DNA of 63,062 bases from Okeania sp. SIO2C9 (GCF_010672455.1 NZ_JAAHGO010000001.1:269766-332827), one strand, 5' to 3'; shown: positions 27,361 through 37,230, counted from the stretch's first letter. Numbers and translations: made by a program. The notes: generated by a model from the sequence alone, not told the origin.

Positions 27361-28290
27361 ATGAAGCAATTACTATTGCTCTTAGCTTTGGCAGGAATTT
27401 TGAGTTTAGGAAGTGCGATCGCTACTTTTATTTCTCCCCAACCATTTGCTCTACAGTATCTGTTACAAAAGGGTGAATGTTTAGGATGTGAATTAGAGGG
27501 AGCTAGTATACAAGGACTCAACTTTCATTTTTCTCAACTCAAAGGAGCGAACCTGAAAAATATTCATGGCAAAGGAACTAGCTTTGAGGGAGCCAACTGT
27601 TCTCAAACCCAATGGCAAAAATCTAAACTTCAGTATGCTGATTTTAGAGTGGCTAATTTGACTGATGCTAGCCTCCAAAATGCTGATTTAATGTTGGCAA
27701 ATTTACAAGGTGCCAACCTGACACGAGCTAATCTAAAACACGCTAATCTTCAAGGTGCCAAATTTCAGGCAGCTCAAATGGTCAATGGAAATTTCCAAGG
27801 TGCAAACTTGGCTTATGCAAATTTGGAAGGTGCGAATCTAGCAAATGCTGAGTTAACAAACAGTCGGTTAACAGGAGCAATACTCAGAGGAGCTAACTTA
27901 CAGGGAGCTATTCTAGAAAAAGCTGATTTTGAGAAGGCAAATTTAGCAGGTGCTAACTTACAAGGGGCTAATTTGACCTTGACGAACTTTAAAAAAGCTA
28001 ACTTATCTGATACCTATCTTGGTGGAGCGATTCTAGAGCAAACAAATCTGGAGAATGCTTTTTTGGAAAGAGCTTGTTTAGCTTCCCAGAAATGTACTCT
28101 CAAAACACCTGCAGCATCATCCTATTCCAAAGGAGCTACTCTTAGAGGCGTTAATCTCAAAGGAGCACATTTAGAGGGTGCAAATTTTCAAGGAATGGAG
28201 GGGGAATATATTTCCTGGGAAACAATACAACTGTGCAATACAATTCTACCTAATGGAAGTATCAGCGATCGTGACTGCACAAATCGTTGA
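27361..28290 (+). CDS. Secreted pentapeptide-repeat protein of the pgs cluster
   Basis: 309 residues. A signal peptide or anchor (about 1-24) is followed by an extended A(N/D)LxG quadrilateral beta-helix (about 45-235; GANLQGANLTRANLKHANLQG), a Cys-containing break (CLASQKCTL) and a second short repeat block. It starts 34 bp after pgsC on the same strand with a weak AAAGGA upstream, so it is probably co-transcribed. Pentapeptide proteins act as structural or binding scaffolds; a role in organising or releasing the polymer is inference from position only. Confidence 0.8.
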   Translation: MKQLLLLLALAGILSLGSAIATFISPQPFALQYLLQKGECLGCELEGASIQGLNFHFSQLKGANLKNIHGKGTSFEGANCSQTQWQKSKLQYADFRVANLTDASLQNADLMLANLQGANLTRANLKHANLQGAKFQAAQMVNGNFQGANLAYANLEGANLANAELTNSRLTGAILRGANLQGAILEKADFEKANLAGANLQGANLTLTNFKKANLSDTYLGGAILEQTNLENAFLERACLASQKCTLKTPAASSYSKGATLRGVNLKGAHLEGANFQGMEGEYISWETIQLCNTILPNGSISDRDCTNR

Positions 28291-28499
28291 GATTACAGCA
28301 GTTTCGGAGTTAGTGAGGTACAAAATTTTAGGACTTTAGGCAACAGCTCCGGAAGGCAACAGGCAATAGGGGGAAGAAAAAGCTGATAATATAAGATTTT
28401 AGCTATTGGACAATTCCTGCAATTTGTAAATATGCCAGCGCACATTGCTATATATCACCACCGTATAGAACCCCTGATCGTATCTCTAAAAATTTAGGC

Positions 28500-29427
28500 G
28501 ATCGCTAACCTCTTAAGCATCAGTCGGATCAAACAAAGATTAATCTTGGCTGTTGCATGGTCAAGAGTTCTCTCAAAATTTTTGGTCAAGCTTTTACATC
28601 TTTCCATCCAGGAATTGGTTCTTTCAATTACCCACCTGGCTTTGACGGGAACAAATCCTGTTTTTTCTCTGCCTTTGATGGCTTTGGTGATAATTTAAAC
28701 CGAATCTTGGTCATAATCGCAGGATAAATTTTCTTTAACTCCTGTATGATTTTTTCGGGGTGGTATCCGTTATCAAGTAGAATAGTAATTTTAGGAATGT
28801 TTACAGGTTTGGATTTAAAGTAATCAATGTTATGTGACAACATTTCAATTAATCCCATGTCATCAGAAACTGATGCTTTGGTGCAATGGACAAAAAAGGG
28901 AAAGCCAAGGTGTTCTACTGCTAAGTGTCTCTTAATTCCGTTAGTAGTCTTGTAAAAACAGAATCCCTTCGATTTGACACTAGCATTACAGGTATTTTTT
29001 ACTGCCTGTGAATCAATAATAATTAAAGTTGTCCATCTAGTGCCGCTACGCGGAAGTCAGAAGTCAGAAGTCAGAAGTCAGAAGCATTGATTGGTAAGGC
29101 TTTTAGGATTTTGTAACTGGTCAGTTATTTCCGCCATTCTGCACTAGGTTTTTTTTTACCTGTTGACGTAGTTTAGAATGTAGTGCATCTCTAATCTTCT
29201 CAATTACTCCTGATTCTCGCCACTGAATGTAGCTGCCAAAATACTGTGGAGTAAGGAGGCAAATCCTTGGGTAAATCACACCAATTACAACCATTCTTGA
29301 GTTGGTAGAGGACACCATCCAGTATTTGTCTTTTACTCCATTTTGTGGGACAAGTTTTCTTTTTTTTTGGCAATAATGGTTCAATAATAACCCATTCTTT
29401 GTCTGTTAAACTGCTTGAATATGGCAT
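28500..29427 (-). pseudogene. IS5-family transposase, frameshifted and interrupted
   Basis: The N-terminal piece MPYSSSLTDKEWVIIEPLLP...LKNGCNWCDLPKDLPPYSTV (29200-29427) is the DUF4096 domain. A shift near 29225 moves to WRESGVIEKIRDALHSKL (29121-29384 frame). A roughly 110-bp inverted-repeat insert (about 29035-29145) follows, then DDE-core remains (IIDSQAVKN, GIKRHLAV, LLDNGY) and the end near 28520 (WVIERTNSWMERCKSLTKNFERT in another frame). Not functional. Confidence 0.8.
29035..29145. mobile_element. Small inverted-repeat insert inside the IS5 transposase
   Basis: CTAGTGCCGCTACGCGGAAG on the left and TTCCGCCATTCTGCACTAGG on the right are imperfect inverted repeats enclosing GTCAGAA heptamers. 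The coding sequence on either side is IS5 transposase. Confidence 0.5.
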
Positions 29428-29518
29428 GTACCTAACTCTTGTTTATAATAGGCGATCGCTACTGTACTTAACTTAAGCATATATCTTTTCCTCAAAAGAT
29501 ACGGTTAGGGGTTCTATA

Positions 29519-29990
29519 AGATTTAGCACCTACAAAAACCTCACCAGTAGATAACGTAGCTAATGATTTTACTCCTAAATCTACACCTACTACATCTACT
29601 GATTTCTCAGTAATTTGAGGTATAGTTTCTCAGAGTGAAACTGACAAACCATCTATCTGATTTCCTACTAATAGTTACAGATTTAGGAGATACATTGTCT
29701 GGCAAAATTTCATAAGTTTTCACCCAACCAATTCGAGGTAACTTTATACGATTAAAACCTACTGTTATGGAACCATCAAGAGTAAAACTATCATCTCTAC
29801 CTTTTTTCTTGAATTTAGGCACTCCCGACACTTTGGTGAAGCAACGTTTCCAAGAGTAAAGATAAATGCCTCAAAGCATATTGAGGCGCTGTTGAGCGAT
29901 ACTTCATAGTACCAATAGTTATGTTTGTTTAACCATTGCTACTAAAAGTTTATGCGTATTCGTTTGCAGTAGGAAATTTAAGTTTACTTT
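29519..29990 (-). pseudogene. tnpB fragment (RuvC-I region), truncated by IS5
   Basis: Minus-strand fragments of an IS200/IS605 TnpB: VPKFKKKGRDDSFTLDG...LPRIGWVKTYE and, nearer the IS5 edge, VDVVGVDLGVKSLATLSTGE with the first RuvC aspartate. Frameshifts occur near 29620 and at the 5' side (29835-29990). Everything C-terminal of GEVFVGAKS is gone where the IS5 element begins. Confidence 0.75.
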
Positions 29991-30260
29991 CAGGATTATT
30001 GGAATAGGGAATTAAGAATGTTTCTAGTTAGCCATAGTCCCCAATTCCAGGCATGGCGTGCCACACCTGCGTGTTTCGCTAGTAAGGTTTTTTGCTTATT
30101 ATTTGGATGTAACTCAGTTTTGAATCCTAGTAGCATAAAATCAAACATAGATAGTCTATGATTATCTAGTACAATCTATGATTATGTCAAGCTGTTAATT
30201 ACCCCTTACTTAATGGAAATAAACTGCTAAAAACATTGCTGAACTTTACTTATTATTAAC

Positions 30261-30320
30261 GGTGTGTGACGGCTCAACCATGAGTCTATAGAATACAACC
30301 CACTCATGCCGTCACACACC
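30261..30320. repeat. Long perfect hairpin between tnpB relic and HEAT gene
   Basis: GGTGTGTGACGGC pairs with GCCGTCACACACC (13 bp, no mismatch) and an inner ATGAGT pairs with ACTCAT around a 17-base loop. No T-run follows on either strand, so it is not a simple intrinsic terminator. It is 46 bp beyond the HEAT gene stop. The region 29990-30260 holds AT-rich sequence without a gene. Confidence 0.8.
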
Positions 30321-30365
30321 TTAGTTATACTGCTTTAAACTTGCTGCAGATATAGCCTAGATTCG

Positions 30366-33050
30366 CTAAAATCCTTTTAAAGTTTTCAGAGCAAACTTTT
30401 GTACTTGCTCATCTAAGTCATTTTCGGCTCGATCGCACAATATCTGGAAAATTTGAGTCTTTTCTTGATATTGTTCAAGAATTACCTCTAACGCAGTTTG
30501 GCGCGGGTTATCCTCCCATTCTTCCTGACGTACAAATGGATCTGAATAGGCTCGAACGCCGAAAAATTCAAACATTCCAGGATCGTCATGCCAACCTAAA
30601 GCTAACTGCTGTATTGCCGAACGTCGTACATAAAAATTATCATCAGACTCAGCTAGTTTCTTGAGCATAATAACAGCACAAGGATCGTTTTTTCCGAGCA
30701 GAGCAAATAATTCTAAAGCAGTTTGTCGCACATAAAAACTACGATCGCTCATCGCTACTTTTTTGATAATTGCTATTGTCTCAGGGTCATGTTGCCAACA
30801 AATACCCAACTCAACCACTGCTGTTTGTCGAACGCACACATCCTCATCAGAAATAGCTAATTTTTTAAATAACGCTAATGTCTCAGGGTTATGTTTCCAA
30901 CCGAGAGCTAATTGCTGCATTGCTGCTTGTCGTACTTCTCGTTCATCTGTAGACTCAACCCTTTGTTTGAGAATAGTCAAAGTATCAGGATCATCTTTCC
31001 AACCGAGAGCTAATTGCTGCATTGCTAGCTGTTGTAAATCTGGGCATTGAGCCGATACTGCCAGCTTTTTGAGAGCAGATATGGTCTCAGGATCATCCTT
31101 CCAAGTAGTAGCTAATTGTAGGACTGCTGACTGTTGTAGCTCAGAACAATTGCCAGACACAACCAGTTGTTTGATAATATCTAGAGTGTCAGGATCGTCT
31201 TTCCAGTCTGTAGCTAACTGTTCCATTGTTGCTTGTTGTACATAAGAACACGGATCGTCAACGGCTTGTTGTTTCAACCAAGCTAAGATATTAGGGTCAT
31301 TCTTACCATCATTGCCTAATTTAACGACCGCTGCTACTCGTACATCTGAACATTGATCGGATACAGCAATTTCTTGCAGAGTTGCCAAAGTATCATGGTC
31401 ATTTTTCCAAGTAGTAGCTAATAATTCCATTGCTGCTATGCGTACTTCTGAAAATTTATCGGACAATGCTGCTTGTTTAATAGTAGCGATCGCCTCTGGG
31501 TCATCTTTCCAACCTGTGACTAACATCTCCATTGCTGCAATTTGTACATCGTGGCGATCGTCAGACAAAGCAACTTTTTTGATGACTGCAAAAGTCTCAG
31601 GATCGTCATGCCAAGCAGTAGCTAGTTGTTCAACTGCTAACTTCCTAGCGTGCCAACAGTCATCTTCGACAACAACTTGTTTGAGAATAGTCAAAGTATC
31701 AGGGTCATCTTTCCAACCTATAGATAATTCTCGTATTGCTGCTACTCGTGCATCGGAGTTAGACAGAGCCAATTTTTTCAGCAGAGCTAAAACACAAGGC
31801 TCATCTTTCCACCCAACAGTTAATTGTGCTACTGCTATCTCTCCCACTACCCAACATTCTGGAGACTCCGCCTGTTGTTTGAGAAAAGTCAACACATCTG
31901 GGTCATGTTGCCAAAATGCACCCAACTGTACCACTGCCAGTTCTCGCATCCGCCAACATTCATCTGACTGCACAACCTGTTTGAGAATAGCTACTGTATC
32001 AGAGTTTTTTTGCCAGTTTTCGATCAAATAGCCCATTGCTGCTTTTCGCACTTCTGAAGCTGTGTCTGATATAGCCAATTTTTTCATAATAGTTACTGTA
32101 TCAGAATTTTCCTTCCAATCTTTTAGTAACTGTTCCACTGCTGCCAGTCGGACATGAGAACATTGATCAAATTCTGCCAGTTGTTTGAGGGTTGAAAGCG
32201 TTTCTGGATCGCTTCCCAAATTTTCTGCTAGTTGACTCATCGCAGCTCGTCTTACCTCTGAAGCTTGAGCAGACAAAGCCAACTGTTTCAGAATAGTTCC
32301 GGTATCAATGTCATCTTTTGCCAGTTTGGCTAACTTGAATACTGCTTCTGAAGCTACATAGGGGCTTGGATCTGACATTGCCATTCCTTTGAGCCAAGCT
32401 AAAGTCTTACTATCGTATTTCCCATCTTGATTTAATTTTTCGATGATGATTAAACGTACTCCCCAATGTTTATCTGATTCAGCCCTTTGTCTGAGCCAAG
32501 TGAGAGTATCTAGATCTTGCCAACCTTCAGCTAAAAGTTCTACTGCTGTTTCCCGTAAAGCTTCATCAACATCGGAGACAGCTCGTTGTTTCAAGAATGC
32601 TAGGGTATCTGGCTCATTTTGCCAGTTTTGGGCTAACTGTTTGAGTGCTGCATAACGTACATTTGAGGTACGATATTGATCTGCCAAAATCAGTTGTTTC
32701 AGGAAAGCGATCGTATTTGGATCGTCATGCCAACCTGTAGTTAATTGAGTAAGTATGGGTTCTTGCACCCACCAATATTCGTTGTTAGATACTACAAATT
32801 GTTTGAGAAAAGGTAATATACTAGGATCGTTTTGCCAACCTTGGACAAGATATTCTGTTGCAGCTCTCCGTACATCTGGACATTGATCGGATATAGCTAA
32901 TTGTTTAAGAATAGCTAAAGTATCCGGGTTATTTTTCCATTCTATGGCTAGCTCTTCCAATGCTGCTATTCGCTGTTCTGGGTCTTCGTCAAACACTACT
33001 TGACGTTTCAGGGAAGATAAAGTGTGAGAGTCATTTTTGAGGATTATCAT
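30366..33050 (-). CDS. HEAT-repeat-only paralogue of the NACHT-HEAT protein
   Basis: 894 residues, almost wholly about 25 HEAT-like repeats of 34 residues (consensus VRQAAMQQLALGWKDDPDTLTILKQ). The C-terminal cap (NPRQTALEVILEQYQEKTQI...) matches that of the NACHT protein (13049-16564) closely. There is no NACHT domain; the first ATG (33050) opens inside a repeat-like segment (SLKRQVVFDEDPEQRIAALEELA) and the frame is closed by TGA 27 codons upstream. It could be a stand-alone scaffold or sensor array, or a NACHT protein that lost its N-terminus. Acidic, soluble. Repeats here are more diverged than in the NACHT protein, so expansion is older. Confidence 0.8.
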   Translation of the reverse strand: MIILKNDSHTLSSLKRQVVFDEDPEQRIAALEELAIEWKNNPDTLAILKQLAISDQCPDVRRAATEYLVQGWQNDPSILPFLKQFVVSNNEYWWVQEPILTQLTTGWHDDPNTIAFLKQLILADQYRTSNVRYAALKQLAQNWQNEPDTLAFLKQRAVSDVDEALRETAVELLAEGWQDLDTLTWLRQRAESDKHWGVRLIIIEKLNQDGKYDSKTLAWLKGMAMSDPSPYVASEAVFKLAKLAKDDIDTGTILKQLALSAQASEVRRAAMSQLAENLGSDPETLSTLKQLAEFDQCSHVRLAAVEQLLKDWKENSDTVTIMKKLAISDTASEVRKAAMGYLIENWQKNSDTVAILKQVVQSDECWRMRELAVVQLGAFWQHDPDVLTFLKQQAESPECWVVGEIAVAQLTVGWKDEPCVLALLKKLALSNSDARVAAIRELSIGWKDDPDTLTILKQVVVEDDCWHARKLAVEQLATAWHDDPETFAVIKKVALSDDRHDVQIAAMEMLVTGWKDDPEAIATIKQAALSDKFSEVRIAAMELLATTWKNDHDTLATLQEIAVSDQCSDVRVAAVVKLGNDGKNDPNILAWLKQQAVDDPCSYVQQATMEQLATDWKDDPDTLDIIKQLVVSGNCSELQQSAVLQLATTWKDDPETISALKKLAVSAQCPDLQQLAMQQLALGWKDDPDTLTILKQRVESTDEREVRQAAMQQLALGWKHNPETLALFKKLAISDEDVCVRQTAVVELGICWQHDPETIAIIKKVAMSDRSFYVRQTALELFALLGKNDPCAVIMLKKLAESDDNFYVRRSAIQQLALGWHDDPGMFEFFGVRAYSDPFVRQEEWEDNPRQTALEVILEQYQEKTQIFQILCDRAENDLDEQVQKFALKTLKGF

Positions 33051-33149
33051 AGTGGCCGATTGTAAGTTAATAGTTTTTTTAGCTTTACGTTTAAATTGAA
33101 TACTTGTAGGGAAGTTTCACAGACTTAGTATATCAAAAAATCTTGAAAG

Positions 33150-34645
33150 AGGACTCCCGTTATAATTTCTAATTTAGCGGTGAGACGGGGCGTATAAACT
33201 GGGCGGGAAACCCACGCAGACAGCCCCAATGTGAATTTCAACCAGAAAAATAATTGAGTGATAAAGAAACAAATTTTGTGTTAAGATTATATAATATTTA
33301 GAAATCAGCAAGAACCACAAACTTGATTACTTTAACTTACCAGTACAAGCTTAAACCAACTCAGCATCAAGAGGCAGAAATTAACCACATTCTTGATGTC
33401 TGTAAAAGCGTGTATAATTATGGCTTAAGAGAGCGTAAAGACTGGCTAAATTCAAGAAAGTCACCAATTAATAGTTGTTCAATTGTTTCTGAATATATTA
33501 TCCCTGCTGATACTCCTTACCCTAATTATAATCATCAAGCTAAAAACTTAACAATAGCTAAGAAGACTAACCCTAGATTAAAGTCAGTTAATGCTCAAGC
33601 TTTACAACAAAATTTAAAAACCTTAGATAGAGCTTTTTCTGATATGAAATCCCAGGGCAAAGGCTTCCCTAGATTCAGGAAAAAGTTGAGAAGTTTTATC
33701 TTTCCTGCAATGCTCAAGAATTGCTTAGGCAATAATAGAGTTAAACTACCTCAACTAGGTTGGATCAAGATTAGACAAAGTAGACCATATCCAGACGGTT
33801 TTCAAGCTAAACAAGCTAGGATAATTAAAAAAGCAACTGGTTATTATTTGATGATTACTTTTACTTCATCAGATTTAGTACCAGATAATCCAGTAGGTAA
33901 AAGGTCATTAGGAATAGATGCAGGTATAGAAAGTTTTGTAGCTACTTCAACTGGAAAATTAATCAAATCTCCTAAGTTTTTATTAAGTAAACTGCGCGAG
34001 CTTAAATTGCTGCAAAGAAGGCTTAAGAAGAAAAAAATAGGTTCTAATAATTGGTTAAAACTTCGTATGGAAAATAGCTAGATTACATTAAAAAATAGCT
34101 AATACTAGACGTGATTGGCATTTCAAGATAGCTCATCAACTTTGTGATTTAGGAGATAATATTTTTGTTGAAGATATTAACTTTAAATCCTGGTCTAAAA
34201 GTATTGTTATCAAACAATCTTTAGATTCTGGGATTGGTCAGTTTATCAATGAAATCTTACCTTTTGTTTGCTGGAAACGGGGTAAGTATTATGCCAAAAT
34301 TGACAAAAATTATACATCTCAAGAATGTCCTAAATGTGGTCATATAAACAAGAAAAAACTTTCTGAGAGAAAACATAATTGCAGCAATTGTAATTATCAA
34401 GAAAATCGCGATGTAGCTGCTGCAAAAGTAATAAAAAACAGAGGTTTAGTTGCCGTGGGGCGCACGGTAAAAGAAAAGCGCACCGCCTGCGCTGAGGTTT
34501 CCGAGGGCGTAAAGATGGAGCAAGAAAGCTTGTGGAGATGGTAGTAGCGGGGGTACAACTCAAGTTTATTTGATTTGTTACCTAGTTAAGAATCTGTAAA
34601 ACAAGAATCTCCCGTTATAATCTTTGATTTAACGGTGAGAGCGTC
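33150..34645 (+). mobile_element. IS200/IS605-type element with tnpB and paired hairpin ends
   Basis: Both ends carry a CTCCCGTTATAAT...TTTA.CGGTGAG hairpin (33153-33184 and 34608-34640) around a single tnpB on the plus strand. No tnpA. Left-end DNA (33186-33250) includes GGGCGGGAAACCC palindromes. The region from the end of tnpB to the right hairpin is where an omega RNA would lie by analogy. Confidence 0.65.
33323..34544 (+). pseudogene. tnpB: TnpB (RNA-guided nuclease family), frameshifted
   Basis: The 5' frame from TTG 33323 (ITLTYQYKLKPTQHQ) carries the helix-turn-helix and RuvC-I block LGIDAGIESFVATS. An extra G near 34069 shifts frame and a TAA follows at 34089-34091; the rest is readable to 34544 with VEDINFKSW (RuvC-II Glu), a CPKCGH...CSNC zinc ribbon and NRDVAAAKVI (RuvC-III Asp). 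All catalytic residues are visible, but the product cannot be made in one piece. The TTG start is uncertain. Confidence 0.85.
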
Positions 34646-34969
34646 AATATAAGTTAAATTACTTATAAATTAAATGAATAGATTTTATTGATGAAAATCA
34701 CTACATTTACTCGCGACGCTTGAGGGATCTAACACTTTGTTTTTGTAGTTATAAATTCTTGATTTTCTGGCTTTCCCGATGTTAATCTAGCATTGTGCCG
34801 AGCATCTTTAATTGATTGCTGAAACTTTAGTAATTTATATAACTAAACAGAATAATATATTACTTTGTTTCATACTCAAAGTTATTTTAATTAATAATTA
34901 ACAGTTGAAATAAAGATTATTTATCCTCAATTTTTCCTAAAATATCAATATAAATCTTTAAATATAACC
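34646..34969 (+). other. Gene-free region upstream of proline iminopeptidase
   Basis: AT-rich, no frame above 60 codons and no repeat family member recognised. Presumed to hold the promoter of the downstream gene; no clear -35/-10 pair stands out. Confidence 0.4.
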
Positions 34970-35917
34970 ATGCGAGAACTTTATCCACCCATTCAACCCC
35001 ATCAAACAGGCAATCTCAAAGTTTCCGATATTCACACTATTTATTATGAAGAATGTGGTAACCCCCAAGGTAAACCAGTAGTCTTTTTACATGGTGGACC
35101 AGGTGGTGGAATGATACCTCTTTATCGTCAATATTTTGACCCCAAAAAATGGCGAATTATTCTATTTGACCAACGAGGTTGTGGTGGTAGTACTCCCCAT
35201 GCTGAACTATCTCAAAATACTACCTGGGATTTAGTCAGCGATATAGAAAAATTACGAGTTCATCTCAGTATTGAAAAATGGGTTGTGTTTGGAGGTAGTT
35301 GGGGAAGTACTCTAGCATTAGCTTATAGTCAAACTCATCCAAAAAATTGTATAGGCTTAATTTTACGAGGTATTTTTATGGTGCGCCCCAAAGAAATTTC
35401 TTGGTTTTATCAAGAGGGTGCAAGTAATATTTTTCCTGATGCTTGGGAGGAATATTTAAAACCTATTCCTATAGAAGAAAGAGGTGATTTAGTTAAAGCT
35501 TATTATCAAAGATTAACCAGTGCTGATGAAAAAGTTAGATTAGAAGCAGCACGTGCTTGGTCAATTTGGGAGGGAAGTACCAGTAAATTAATTCCAAGTT
35601 CAAACATATCACAAAAGTTTGGGGATAGTTATTTCGCCTTAGCTTTTGCTAGAATAGAATGTCATTATTTCATTAATAAATGCTTTTTTGAACATGAAGA
35701 ACAGTTATTAAAAAATGTCTATAAAATACGCCATATTCCTGGAGTAATCGTACAAGGAAGATATGATGTTATTTGTCCGATGGTCTCAGCTTGGGAATTA
35801 CATAAAGCTTGGCCAGAAGCTGAATTTATTGTAGTTCCAGATGCCGGACATTCAGTTTCTGAACCAGGAATTATAAATGCTTTAATTAGCGCAACTGATA
35901 AGCTGGCAATTCTATAA
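34970..35917 (+). CDS. pip: Proline iminopeptidase (alpha/beta hydrolase, S33)
   Basis: 315 residues, the usual length. FLHGGPGGG (oxyanion region, about 39-47), DQRGCGGSTP, nucleophile elbow GGSWGS (about 108-113), a helical cap with WEGS, late Asp in GRYDVICPM and His in DAGHS complete the triad. It removes N-terminal proline from peptides in the cytosol. Monocistronic; convergent with the methyltransferase downstream, with a hairpin between them. Confidence 0.93.
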   Translation: MRELYPPIQPHQTGNLKVSDIHTIYYEECGNPQGKPVVFLHGGPGGGMIPLYRQYFDPKKWRIILFDQRGCGGSTPHAELSQNTTWDLVSDIEKLRVHLSIEKWVVFGGSWGSTLALAYSQTHPKNCIGLILRGIFMVRPKEISWFYQEGASNIFPDAWEEYLKPIPIEERGDLVKAYYQRLTSADEKVRLEAARAWSIWEGSTSKLIPSSNISQKFGDSYFALAFARIECHYFINKCFFEHEEQLLKNVYKIRHIPGVIVQGRYDVICPMVSAWELHKAWPEAEFIVVPDAGHSVSEPGIINALISATDKLAIL

Positions 35918-35924
35918 AAAAACA

Positions 35925-35962
35925 GGGGCAGTTTATTTGATAATTGCCCTTATTTATTTGCT
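35925..35962 (+). terminator. Bidirectional hairpin between convergent genes
   Basis: GGGGCAGTT and AATTGCCC form a stem followed by TTATTTATTTG, with an A-run before the stem (AAAAAA) that becomes a U-run on the other strand. Position between two convergent stops fits an intrinsic terminator. Confidence 0.6.
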
Positions 35963-35982
35963 ATTTTACAAAAAAAATTATT

Positions 35983-36765
35983 CTATACAAAACCACCAAA
36001 TATTGCCAGTTTATAATATTTCCAAGGTACAGCTACAGGTATAAAATTAGCTGTTGTTAACATTTCCAAATGGGCAGATAAACTAGCTAATTGCTCTTGA
36101 TTGGAATAACCATGAGTGCTGCTAGTTCCCATCTTGGCAAGAACTTCTGCTAAAGTAGTTCCTTGACTTATTGCCCACTCCTGCTGTATCTCTTTAAACA
36201 CCTCTGCTAATTCTGTAGTTGCAGGCAACACAGGATCGGCATTCCAAAAACAGCCTCCATAATTTAAGCTTTTGTTAATCTTTTGAAATAATTTTAACTT
36301 TATACTATCATTCAGGTGATGAATAGCAAGAGATGATACACAAGCATTAAAACCATCGCCAATAGGGGATAAATCCGCGTTATTTGCCCACTCACCAAAA
36401 TCCACTTCTACTTCAGTCCACCTATTTATATACCCAGCAGCATCAATCTTAGTTTTGGCAAATTCTAGCATCCGTGGAGAATAATCCACTCCTACTATGT
36501 GTGCGTTAGGATATTTATGCAATAGCTTCAAACTTAGTTCCCCAGTACCACAACCAAGTTCCAAAATGCGATCGCAATTTTTTGGTACACAACGCACTAT
36601 GACATCCAACATTTCATCATACCGTGGTAATAAATGTCGAATACCAGTATCAAAATTCATAGGATGACTGAATATCTCTCCTGGAAAAATATTTTGCTTT
36701 TCTAAAGGTAAATCTTGAGAGTCGAAAAAATTTGTCAAGTTGCTTTCTGGATTAAGATTTTCCAT
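35983..36765 (-). CDS. Class I SAM-dependent methyltransferase
   Basis: 260 residues. The SAM-binding motif ILELGCGTGELSLKLL is near 66-81, with the acidic residue of motif II in VGVDYSPRMLEFA and a SSLAIHHLND motif IV region. A C-terminal helical part follows, with SSTHGYSNQEQLASLSAHLEMLT. Substrate not predictable; small-molecule type. Single gene, convergent with pip. Confidence 0.85.
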   Translation of the reverse strand: MENLNPESNLTNFFDSQDLPLEKQNIFPGEIFSHPMNFDTGIRHLLPRYDEMLDVIVRCVPKNCDRILELGCGTGELSLKLLHKYPNAHIVGVDYSPRMLEFAKTKIDAAGYINRWTEVEVDFGEWANNADLSPIGDGFNACVSSLAIHHLNDSIKLKLFQKINKSLNYGGCFWNADPVLPATTELAEVFKEIQQEWAISQGTTLAEVLAKMGTSSTHGYSNQEQLASLSAHLEMLTTANFIPVAVPWKYYKLAIFGGFV

Positions 36766-37230
36766 CAGGATTCATTAATATGAGACTATAGGTTTAACTA
36801 GCTATCAGCTTGGACGTTCCGGAATGCGACCCTTGCCAGCATTTAGCTGGAGCGCTAAAAATTCGAGGGTAACGGTCAACGGTCCCCCACGCTTATTTGA
36901 AAAAATTAGTGGTGCGCCTTTTATGGGGGTTTGTAGACGCGGAGCGGCTTGTCTTGAGTATCCCCCATTATACACCTTGAAAAGTTGACTGCTGATAACG
37001 TAGTTCCTCCTACTAGGAGGCTAGCTGAGTGCTGACTGCTACTTCAAATATCTTAACAAATTCTATCTTTCTAGCTATAATTAATTAAAAACATCAAGTG
37101 TAGTTAACAGGTTTTTAAATTAGATGAGGTACATTAACACCAATCTAGTGAGGATGTAATCTAATAATGTATAAAACCTTAAGAATTTTGGTTGAGGTGA
37201 CGCAACAAATTTTTTTCAGTTTGGGGTATT
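36766..37230. other. Gene-free intergenic region with palindromic debris
   Basis: Between the divergently read methyltransferase and cyclase. Contains ACGTTCCGGAATGC, CGGTCAACGGTC and CTCCTACTAGGAGG palindromes and a TATGGGGGTTTGTAGACGCG block typical of dispersed repeats; promoters of both genes must lie here but none is convincing. Confidence 0.4.

Larger units (their letters stand above)
28464..29518 (-). mobile_element. IS5-family element with TATAGAACCCCT ends
   Basis: Ends TATAGAACCCCTGATCGTATCT (left, 22 bp region) and, reversed at the right, TATAGAACCCCTAACCGTAT are inverted repeats. Inside, on the minus strand, lies an IS5-type DDE transposase in pieces. The element sits at the edge of a tnpB relic (29519 onward). 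The same ends bound a 573-bp derivative at 55896-56468. Confidence 0.8.

Noticed and set aside
31438-32031. 197-residue plus-strand frame opposite the HEAT-only gene
   Set aside because: Antisense shadow of the HEAT repeats; no start context and low-complexity composition.
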